A DNA stretch of 11,517 nucleotides from Nitrososphaerales archaeon TH526. GTDB taxonomy: Archaea; Thermoproteota; Nitrososphaeria; Nitrososphaerales; Nitrososphaeraceae. The position numbers and the translations under genes are program-made. Under the pieces are notes generated by a model that ran no database searches, was not told the origin of the DNA, and was given only the letters and a program-made list of their open reading frames with translations. Numbering within the stretch: the first letter of the stretch is position 1; every line of letters starts with the position of its first letter. Positions 5,900-11,517 of this stretch are shown in pieces. Location: assembly GCA_014523665.1 (NCBI GenBank), contig JAATVR010000107.1, positions 1-11,517 on the forward strand. Reading direction: 5' to 3'.

Positions 5900-6148
5900 G
5901 ACATATGGGCTAAATTGGATGAAGCCAATCAAACTTAAATATGAAAGGTCTTCATTTTACCCCTTTCCAATTATTCTAAGAATGATTGTATTCTATGACT
6001 GAAGGGATGAGTTAAGACTTTGTGGCGATTAGTCTTGACAAAACTGAAATGCTTTGATAAAGCAAATATTATCGATTTCCTCGATCTGATGAACCTCAAA
6101 TTTCTACACTAGTTACCCGATGAAAAGAAGAAAAGCGTTGTACCTGTC
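5900..6148. other. Hairpin-rich intergenic region without a gene
   Basis: No convincing protein-coding frame is present in the 312-nt gap between the HEAT gene and the next gene. It contains six successive short hairpins: 5914-5929 (ATTGG/CCAAT), 5941-5955 (ATGAA/TTCAT), 5970-5986 (7 bp with one G-T pair), 6012-6038 (8 bp with one G-T pair, 11-nt loop), 6050-6064 (TGCTTT/AAAGCA, 3-nt loop) and 6071-6085 (ATCGA/TCGAT). A structured untranslated RNA is possible but unproven. I see no tRNA, no good C/D box pair and no long repeat. Confidence 0.4.
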
Positions 6149-6159
6149 AAATATATAAG
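6149..6159 (+). promoter_or_regulatory. TATA box of the unknown gene at 6220
   Basis: CAAATATATAAG is one of the best box A matches in the window. The expected transcript start is near 6180, downstream of the TTG at 6172, so translation more likely begins at the ATG at 6220 with a leader of about 40 nt. Confidence 0.5.
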
Positions 6160-6219
6160 TGCAATGCGGTTTTGGACAGAGCATCACATTATTATACCGA
6201 ATTAATAGCAGACTTCAAC

Positions 6220-6681
6220 ATGCGGATTAGGTATTGGCGACTTACAATAAAAGATTTGTTTTTAGCGACCTACCCTCTGGAAAGGGCTAACCATTGGGAG
6301 ATTAAGTGCTTGCAAGGAGAGTACGAGCATTTCGGAGTTTTTTGGTTTAGATATGGGACACCTTATGACAAAGAGCCAGTCCATGGGTTAGCGCTTTATT
6401 ATAATGACATTCCCCAGAACAAAGTAGATGAATTAATTGAAATGTTACACAATAGCTTCGGAGGAGAAATCTTGCGGCGTCAAGCGCGAGTCTTCTTCAA
6501 TGGTTCGAAGGAATTCGCCGATCCTCAAGAAATAGCGAAGTTGGCCAGCGGTATTAGTGATCGATTTAAAGGTCCAGTTGAGATAACCATGGAATTTGAA
6601 GGAATATCTAAGGATGATGGGCAGGAGAATCTTATCAACCTTCCTTCATCTAAGTTACTGGAGATCCCGGAACTTAAATAG
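6220..6681 (+). CDS. Unrecognised 153-aa soluble protein
   Basis: I do not recognise a family. From the ATG at 6220 the protein reads MRIRYWRLTIKDLF, then an aromatic-rich section (HWEIKCLQGEYEHFGVFWFRYG, about residues 26-47) and alternating beta and helical segments. No signal peptide, membrane helix or metal-binding cluster is visible. The composition suggests a compact alpha/beta protein. The frame is open back to a TTG at 6172 (169 aa), but the strong TATA box at 6149-6159 predicts a transcript start beyond that TTG, so the ATG is preferred. It stands alone on the plus strand, after the hairpin-rich gap and before the pentapeptide gene (116 nt between them). A coding-like amino-acid pattern and a promoter support a real gene. 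Confidence 0.7.
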   Translation: MRIRYWRLTIKDLFLATYPLERANHWEIKCLQGEYEHFGVFWFRYGTPYDKEPVHGLALYYNDIPQNKVDELIEMLHNSFGGEILRRQARVFFNGSKEFADPQEIAKLASGISDRFKGPVEITMEFEGISKDDGQENLINLPSSKLLEIPELK

Positions 6682-6724
6682 CGAGATGCAAGACTCGTTG
6701 TGGCTTAACCTTTTGGCTTTGTTT
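6680..6724 (+). terminator. Possible terminator after the 153-aa gene
   Basis: AGCGAG (6680-6685) pairs with CTCGTT (6694-6699) with one G-T pair, starting on the stop codon. It is followed by a T-rich stretch (CCTTTTGGCTTTGTTTG, 6709-6725). Such T-rich runs can end archaeal transcripts, and the hairpin may be incidental. Confidence 0.3.
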
Positions 6725-6797
6725 GCGTTCGATCCCTCATTCAATGATAGCAATAAGAAATCTAAGACGTGTTTACTGGAAATTCTAACATTCACAT

Positions 6798-7289
6798 ATG
6801 CCACCTGACATTCAATCTATCGTTACTAGGTTCCTGAAGAATCAGAGAATTAGTGAATTCAATGAATGGCGATTAAAAAATTTGATCCTAAAACTCAACC
6901 TAGATGGGACAGATTTTTCCAATCTCGATCTCTCAGGGGCTCTTTTGAATGGAGTATCTTGCGCTGGTTGTAATTTTTCAAAGTCCAATTTACGTCGAAC
7001 TAACCTTGTGCAATCAGACTTATCAAAGGCCAACTTCGAGAAATCTAATCTGAATTCGTCCTTGATGCTGTATTCTGATCTGAGTAGATGTAATTTGTCT
7101 TACGCAGACTTAACAGGAACAAATTTGATGTGGACAAATTTGAGCAATTCAGACCTCTCTTTCTGCATTCTAAAAGGTACTATACTTGTGGAATCGAATC
7201 TATCGCAAGCCAACTTGACCGGTGTTGACATGTCTACCGCATTTCTAAAGTACGCCAAAACGGAAAATTTGAACAAAGTGGCAGTATAG
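6798..7289 (+). CDS. Pentapeptide-repeat protein
   Basis: A 163-aa protein whose residues 33-152 form a nearly unbroken run of pentapeptides. The central Leu/Phe falls at almost every fifth residue (35, 40, 45, 50, 60, 65, 70 and so on to 150), with the typical pattern (A/S)-(N/D)-(L/F)-x-x as in KANFEKSNLNSSL. This folds as a right-handed quadrilateral beta-helix of about six coils. The first 32 residues are a helical cap (IQSIVTRFLKNQRISEFNEWRLKNL). Cys55 and Cys58 interrupt the pattern. There is no signal peptide. The function of such proteins is generally unknown; a few mimic DNA and inhibit gyrase, but nothing here shows that. The ATG start has no clear promoter or Shine-Dalgarno sequence. 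It may be read through from the preceding gene 116 nt upstream. Confidence 0.9.
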   Translation: MPPDIQSIVTRFLKNQRISEFNEWRLKNLILKLNLDGTDFSNLDLSGALLNGVSCAGCNFSKSNLRRTNLVQSDLSKANFEKSNLNSSLMLYSDLSRCNLSYADLTGTNLMWTNLSNSDLSFCILKGTILVESNLSQANLTGVDMSTAFLKYAKTENLNKVAV

Positions 7290-7322
7290 ACCTTGAAGTG
7301 ATGCTGCTGTCCTGTTGTGTCC

Positions 7323-7344
7323 AAATATGCTTCATAAATATGCT
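7323..7344. repeat. 9-nt direct repeat AAATATGCT x2
   Basis: Two exact copies separated by TCAT, 13 nt apart start to start, 34 nt beyond the pentapeptide gene's stop. The meaning is unknown. Confidence 0.5.
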
Positions 7345-7434
7345 AGTAGCTTCTCTAACGTGGACAGAATGCTTAACTGCATGGATTTAATTCATTGAAT
7401 TACAATTAGATCGCATATTCACTACATTCAAAGT

Positions 7435-7461
7435 AATACAGGATTAGTATATCCTGTTATT
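7435..7461. repeat. Inverted repeat, 7 bp extending to 10 bp with one bulge
   Basis: ACAGGAT (7438-7444) and ATCCTGT (7451-7457) flank a 6-nt loop. Beyond a bulged T7458, three further pairs (AAT 7435-7437 with ATT 7459-7461) extend the stem. No T-tract follows, so it is not an obvious terminator. Confidence 0.5.
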
Positions 7462-7744
7462 TGCTACTATCGAAGTAAGGATAAAGTTGTGTATTGCCCA
7501 GTAATTGAATTAGCGGATGAGTTCTGAGTCTGTGTTGTATGAAATAATCGTGTTAAATTGACTGCTTATTGGAAATTCTAGAGATCTTAATTCTACTGGT
7601 TAAGGATGAATATTCGATTAAATGAGCTACAAATTTGCCACTTTAAAGCATCATTCGATGCGATGCTCCGGAGATGGATCATAAAGGGGAGAATCCATGG
7701 CCTTAAGTAGTGGCTAACATTTCTAGATTTTTGCAAGAGCTATT

Positions 7745-8665
7745 TTAGCGAAAATTTCGCCTGCCGATTCCAAACATTTTGCACGCTTTTAGCGCGAGTG
7801 ATGTTTCTCTGACATGATGGGTCCTCAAAATGTTCGCACCGCCAAGTGAACATTTTAGTTCCGAGACGAGCGCAGGTACTAGCCTATCATTAAGCTTCAG
7901 TTTAAAGAGTTCTCCTATAAACGATTTACCTGAAACTCCAATTGAGATAGGTTTAGAAAGACATTGTAGTTTTTCCAGATTTCTTATGATCTGTTGGTCA
8001 CGAGCATACCACGACAAACTTGTCATCCTAGTAGCAAAATTACTTGTAAGTTCCTTTCTAAAAAAACCAATAGATGGATCCACAATGATCTTGTTATCAG
8101 AAATTCCTGCTTTTTTGGCTAACTCCAGACTTTCCCGTATTGCTTTAAGTGTAGAGGGTAAAGTCCCAGAAATGAGATCTTTGCTATATGCTCCAACTAT
8201 AACTGGAATTCCATAGTCGGAGATTATACTAGCCATATTCTTATCAAATTTTAATCCTGTTACATCATTGACGAGTGAAGCACCTCTCTCTATTGCTTCT
8301 CTGGCAACTTCTGCTCTTGGTGTATCAACAGACACAGGCAAAGTACAGCACCTCTTTACTAGACTAACTGCTTCTGACACCCGCTTTATTTCCTCGCTAA
8401 TTGAAATGTACGTCCTTAAGTAAGGAGCTGTGGACATCCCACCTATATCAATAAGGCTTGCACCATTAGCCTCCATATCCTTCGCAGTACTTTCAATAGC
8501 ATACCTTGACGTTCTTACGGATCCCTTGTAAAATGATTCTGGGCTTACATTAAGTACACCCATTATCCTCGTAGACGATCTATTATCAATACGTAAGGCA
8601 TTGATGACAACCAAATTAACATTACCGATAATTATGCATTTAGCCCAAATTTTTCTCTTTAGCAA
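7745..8665 (-). CDS. Divergent dihydropteroate-synthase-family protein
   Basis: A TIM-barrel pterin-binding protein of the FolP family, which joins a dihydropterin pyrophosphate to pABA or, in archaea, possibly to another aminobenzene derivative on the way to a folate or methanopterin. Motifs in order: MGVLNVSPESFY (35-46), DIGGMSTAP (73-81), VSVDT (112-115 region), NDVTG (133-137), DPSIGF (196-201), VSGKS (244-248) and ILRTHHV (279-285). Compared with bacterial DHPS, the Glu of GGESTRP is Met, the Arg of that loop is Ala, and the Arg of SRKS is Gly, while the Lys and the RxH motif are kept. The 306-aa length is slightly above the family norm because of about 30 N-terminal residues; the start is TTG at 8665. 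It is divergent from the debranching-enzyme-like gene, with a perfect dyad over the promoter. Confidence 0.85.
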   Translation of the reverse strand: MLKRKIWAKCIIIGNVNLVVINALRIDNRSSTRIMGVLNVSPESFYKGSVRTSRYAIESTAKDMEANGASLIDIGGMSTAPYLRTYISISEEIKRVSEAVSLVKRCCTLPVSVDTPRAEVAREAIERGASLVNDVTGLKFDKNMASIISDYGIPVIVGAYSKDLISGTLPSTLKAIRESLELAKKAGISDNKIIVDPSIGFFRKELTSNFATRMTSLSWYARDQQIIRNLEKLQCLSKPISIGVSGKSFIGELFKLKLNDRLVPALVSELKCSLGGANILRTHHVRETSLALKACKMFGIGRRNFR

Positions 8666-8668
8666 TGG

Positions 8669-8684
8669 ATGAGAAGATTCTCAT
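8669..8684. promoter_or_regulatory. Perfect 7-2-7 dyad in front of the DHPS-like gene
   Basis: ATGAGAA (8669-8675), GA, TTCTCAT (8678-8684). It lies just upstream of the TTG start at 8665 and just downstream of the TATA-like sequence at 8690-8697. This is where a bound dimeric repressor would block RNA polymerase. The operator role is inferred from position and symmetry. Confidence 0.4.
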
Positions 8685-8689
8685 TCCAG

Positions 8690-8697
8690 AAAATAAG
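8690..8697 (-). promoter_or_regulatory. TATA-like box of the DHPS-like gene
   Basis: CTTATTTT on the minus strand, about 29 nt before the TTG at 8665. It is a weak match, judged mainly by spacing. Confidence 0.25.
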
Positions 8698-8726
8698 CCT
8701 AAAAATTACTTTGAAAACTAAGCCTA
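8694..8726. repeat. 8-nt direct repeat TAAGCCTA x2
   Basis: Copies at 8694-8701 and 8719-8726, 25 nt apart start to start, in the gap between the two divergent genes. They could be regulator contacts on one face of the helix or chance. Confidence 0.3.
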
Positions 8727-8786
8727 GATATTAGGATCCAGCGAACAATAAGTAGGATAATCTGTATTTGATATTGTTTTGAATAC

Positions 8787-8795
8787 TTTTATATG
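8787..8795 (+). promoter_or_regulatory. TATA box of the debranching-enzyme-like gene
   Basis: CTTTTATATG is centred about 46 nt before the ATG at 8837, giving a leader of about 20 nt. It is a good box A match. Confidence 0.45.
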
Positions 8796-8836
8796 CTCTA
8801 ATACTTCGAACTAGTGCTATTCGGGAAAAATCAATT

Positions 8837-11517
8837 ATGGCTAGAACACTAGACAAAACACATACTTTACTCTCTTATATTGAAGGAAGTTTAAAGAATG
8901 TGACCATAATCACTGGCGAAGACAAATATAATGGATTCATATTTTCGTTGCTAAATCCTCCTGTTCCTTTGGGAGGAAATGTTGTATCATTGGACATTTA
9001 TGTCAATGAGATGCCTTATCCCAAGAAATCAATTTTTGTAGCGACTACCGAAGACATGGTGAATGCCGCGTCAATTTCAGAAAATCGCCCACTTCCATTT
9101 AGACCCTTTCAGAGTGCAAGATTTCTAATTATGAGTAAAGAAGGTTTGCCACAAGGGAAAAAACATAAGATCGTCATCTTGAGCAAATTGGAAGGTTTCG
9201 AACAAATAATTATCCCTTTTACACTAATTGACTATGTCGGTGAACAAAGAGAGAAAATAATTATTCCCTCAAACATATTAGAAGATCTCGTATACGATAC
9301 CAATAATGAAGATACTATCTTTAAAAATTTCACTTCTCCCCTTATTCTATCTGGGAAAAAGGCATATATTGTTTGCTCTTCCAATGGTTCCATTTCTGCA
9401 AATTGGACATGGATGGGTGCCCGCTACGATAATGGAGGTCTGTACGTACCTCCCGTCCGGGCATTCGGAAGAATTATTGTAGAGCTTTCAATTGAAGATC
9501 AAGTGAGGAAAAAGCTTCCCAATTTCGTTGCTTCCTCAAGACATGAGAAAGGCGTGCTGTCAACCAGACATGAATTGGCCGGGCTTCAAGTGAAAAGAAA
9601 ATTGTTCGTACCAACTGATCGAAAAGGATTCGTAACAATTCTTGAATTAATTGACAAGAGTATAGATCTCCCAAGATTGAGTCCCAGGAAGAGATCTCTT
9701 AAGGCGAAACGCAAAGTACGCATTCATTTTATTATAGATGGCAATATTACCAGCTATGGGCTAGCAGCTATTTCCCAGAGTAATTCTTCTAGGTTCATTG
9801 AGAACGAAAATTGTCTTCAAGTTCAGACTGCGGCGAGGAAAGGAATCGCCCACTACTTTGGAACTATTGGCATTGCTCCCAAGGAATTGAAACCATCTCG
9901 GATCTTGGTTGATACCTTCGACAATGATCTAGAACTGTCATATGACATTGAAATTCGCGCTGGGGGAACAAGTGAAATCGCTTTGGTCGCAGCGGGAAGT
10001 TTCAATAGTTCTAGAGAATGTCTTGATGAATTCCAAACTATTAGAGACAATTATAAGTTGCTTTTACTAGAAACACAGGAACATTTCAACTTTATTTCAT
10101 CAAATACTTTAGATATTCAGCCGAATTCTAAGCAAAACCCCACAATTGTAAAAATTGCCAAAGCCTTTGAGAAAGCAAAAACAGGAATGGAGTACCTGAA
10201 AGCGGAATACGACGAGCTTGGTCCAGGCATCTGTGCCGGCTTACCTAGATTTCCAAATTATTGGGCTAGGGACACAGGTTGGTCATTAAAGGGTTACCTG
10301 TCGCTTGGCGATTATGAATTTGTTTTCTCTGTCTTGGAGAATTTTTTGAAACATCAAGCTAGGAGAACTACAAAAGCTACGAGTAAAGGTGAGCTTCCCA
10401 TGATTATTAGTGGAAAAGCTTTTCTTCATAGTACTACTTATGGATCGGCCGACTCTACTTTTCTCTTCCCGTGGAGTATCAGGGAATACGTGTATTCAAC
10501 TGGAAATATTAGTTACCTTAAGAAAAGGTGGAACAATATAGTTGATCTGATTAACTGTGGGTTCAGTAAAGATATTGACGGCGATGGATTAATTGAACAT
10601 GGTTTCACCGGTGTTGCTGAAAAGCTGCCTATTCAGGATTCTACTTGGATGGATCATATCGATAGAAGAAAAAGTGCCAATGATGTGCAAGCTCTATTCT
10701 ATGAAAGCTTGCACATAGGTATCGATCTAGCAAAAATCATGGATGACAAATTACATCTCAAGATGTGGGAAAAGGGTGCGCATAACCTAAAGCAAAAGAT
10801 AGAGTCAGAATATTGGGACAACAAAGAGGGATTTTATTTTGATACTATAAGAAGAAACGGTACTAAAGATGCTAGTATAAGACCGAACGCCCTTGTAATG
10901 TTATTGACTGGAGTTACGGACGTAAAAACTCATGCCGAATCTGTACTTAGAAGGATTGAAAAAAGTGACATAACCACACCATGGGGAGTAAGGACCCTTA
11001 GCTCTCTTGATCCAAAATACCATCCCAGTCTTTATCATGATGGAGCAATCTGGCCTCTTGTCACTGGCTGGGCGGCTGCTGTAGAGACCAAATACGGGCG
11101 GAAGGAACAAGCACTGTACTATATAGAATCTATGGCGGAAAGAATACTGTCTGAAAATGGGATGTTCGCGGAGACTTACAGAGGGGATAGGCCAGAACCG
11201 TTCAATTCATGTATTTTACAAGCATGGTCGTTGGCAATGTACGTATACTCCGTCCGTGAACTTTTTCTAGGGATGCACATCAATTTAGTTGATAACCAAA
11301 TAATCTTTGATCCTCGGGTCCCGGATTCAATCAGAAGCAATTCAGTACCTATATGCTTTCACCACAAATTCTATATCGCGGGGGAGCCACAAGACTCAGA
11401 GATTTTTCTTGATCCCTATCGAGAGAAAGTAAGAGTGCAGTTCAGGAATTTACCAAATCAACATGCCCTTCGTCCAGAGATTACGAGCAACACGTACTCA
11501 ATTGATATTGGCAGCTA
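8837..11517 (+). CDS. Glycogen-debranching-enzyme-like glycosidase, 3' end cut off
   Basis: The first 893 codons of a gene that runs off the right edge without a stop. Residues from about 440 match the amylo-alpha-1,6-glucosidase / GDE_C type (alpha/alpha)6 barrel. Landmarks are RFPNYWARDTGW (471-482), a YGSADSTFLFPW segment, DGDGLIEHG, STWMDH (602-607), VQALFYESL, YHDGAIWP (733-740) and FAETYRG (777-783) followed by a LQAWSLAMY helix. By analogy with related glycosidases, D606 (TWMD) and E779 (AETY) are candidates for the catalytic acid pair. The N-terminal 430 residues look beta-rich and may be a substrate-binding domain; a basic linker (SPRKRSLKAKRK) occurs near residue 290. There is no signal peptide, so it is probably cytoplasmic and trims branched or stored glucans, or trehalose-like sugars. 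The exact substrate is not readable. Confidence 0.82.
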   Translation, partial: MARTLDKTHTLLSYIEGSLKNVTIITGEDKYNGFIFSLLNPPVPLGGNVVSLDIYVNEMPYPKKSIFVATTEDMVNAASISENRPLPFRPFQSARFLIMSKEGLPQGKKHKIVILSKLEGFEQIIIPFTLIDYVGEQREKIIIPSNILEDLVYDTNNEDTIFKNFTSPLILSGKKAYIVCSSNGSISANWTWMGARYDNGGLYVPPVRAFGRIIVELSIEDQVRKKLPNFVASSRHEKGVLSTRHELAGLQVKRKLFVPTDRKGFVTILELIDKSIDLPRLSPRKRSLKAKRKVRIHFIIDGNITSYGLAAISQSNSSRFIENENCLQVQTAARKGIAHYFGTIGIAPKELKPSRILVDTFDNDLELSYDIEIRAGGTSEIALVAAGSFNSSRECLDEFQTIRDNYKLLLLETQEHFNFISSNTLDIQPNSKQNPTIVKIAKAFEKAKTGMEYLKAEYDELGPGICAGLPRFPNYWARDTGWSLKGYLSLGDYEFVFSVLENFLKHQARRTTKATSKGELPMIISGKAFLHSTTYGSADSTFLFPWSIREYVYSTGNISYLKKRWNNIVDLINCGFSKDIDGDGLIEHGFTGVAEKLPIQDSTWMDHIDRRKSANDVQALFYESLHIGIDLAKIMDDKLHLKMWEKGAHNLKQKIESEYWDNKEGFYFDTIRRNGTKDASIRPNALVMLLTGVTDVKTHAESVLRRIEKSDITTPWGVRTLSSLDPKYHPSLYHDGAIWPLVTGWAAAVETKYGRKEQALYYIESMAERILSENGMFAETYRGDRPEPFNSCILQAWSLAMYVYSVRELFLGMHINLVDNQIIFDPRVPDSIRSNSVPICFHHKFYIAGEPQDSEIFLDPYREKVRVQFRNLPNQHALRPEITSNTYSIDIGS

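Larger units (their letters stand above)
7290..7744. other. 455-nt intergenic region with direct repeat and dyads
   Basis: No coding frame worth calling is present between the pentapeptide gene and the convergent DHPS-like gene. Structure seen: a 9-nt direct repeat AAATATGCT at 7323-7331 and 7336-7344; a 15-nt dyad TAATTCA-T-TGAATTA at 7388-7402; a hairpin ACAGGAT/ATCCTGT at 7438-7457; and AGCATC/GATGCT at 7647-7667 next to the palindrome CTCCGGAG (7666-7673). No tRNA, IS end or CRISPR unit is recognisable. Confidence 0.4.

Noticed and set aside
6003..6050. Possible C/D box RNA (GGGATGA ... CTGA)
   Set aside because: The C box has a mismatch, there is no D'/C' pair, and no terminal stem forms.
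6596..6808. 70-aa plus-strand frame overlapping the end of the 153-aa gene and the start of the pentapeptide gene
   Set aside because: It overlaps two better-supported genes in another frame and contains no recognisable motif.
7748..7760. GCGAAA-A-TTTCGC dyad at the 3' end of the DHPS-like gene
   Set aside because: It lies within codons next to the stop, the one-base centre cannot loop, and no T-tract follows.
7830..8216. 128-aa plus-strand frame antisense to the DHPS-like gene
   Set aside because: Serine/leucine-rich shadow of the conserved DHPS-family reading frame.
1..11517. CRISPR arrays, insertion sequences, phage or toxin-antitoxin modules
   Set aside because: I found no regularly spaced repeats, transposase motifs, terminal inverted repeats or toxin-like pairs; the gene content is mainly housekeeping.

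Overview
The window looks like a piece of a soil-type ammonia-oxidising archaeon (Nitrososphaeria, probably Nitrososphaeraceae). The evidence is an archaeal L1/L10(P0)/L12(P1) set, archaeal SecE, archaeal-type PurP (formate-dependent AICAR formylation), a tRNA-Arg with a bulge-helix-bulge intron, and TATA-box promoters about 29-34 nt upstream of start codons with no Shine-Dalgarno sequences. A likely PhaE fragment, typical of Nitrososphaera relatives, also fits. The DNA is AT-rich with several wide intergenic gaps. Genus cannot be decided from the sequence alone.

Left part (1-3181): a minus-strand 5' fragment resembling the PHA synthase subunit PhaE, then an intron-containing tRNA-Arg(UCU). 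The overlapping pair rpl1-rpl10 follows on the plus strand. Convergent to it on the minus strand are rpl12 and an unrecognised 167-aa gene just upstream of rpl12. Middle (3182-5859): a plus-strand Lrp/AsnC regulator, secE and purP, ending against a convergent minus-strand HEAT-repeat gene. Ribosomal stalk, protein export and purine synthesis are housekeeping functions. The usual archaeal order secE-nusG-L11-L1-L10-L12 is broken up here: nusG and L11 are absent and L12 is inverted.

Right part (5860-11517): a hairpin-rich gap of about 300 nt, an unrecognised 153-aa gene, a pentapeptide-repeat protein, and a gap of about 455 nt with dyads. A minus-strand divergent dihydropteroate-synthase-family gene has a perfect dyad between its putative TATA box and start. 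Divergent from it is a long gene, cut by the window end, for a glycogen-debranching-enzyme-like (alpha/alpha)6-barrel glycosidase.

The most interesting item is the 168-aa HEAT protein (5353-5859). Its two His-Glu motifs, 32 residues apart, and the sequence around them match one half of eukaryotic deoxyhypusine hydroxylase (DOHH). A homodimer could rebuild the four-HE di-iron site. Other notable items are the DHPS-like protein lacking several conserved active-site residues, the candidate operator in front of it, and a run of six hairpins in the 5914-6085 gap.
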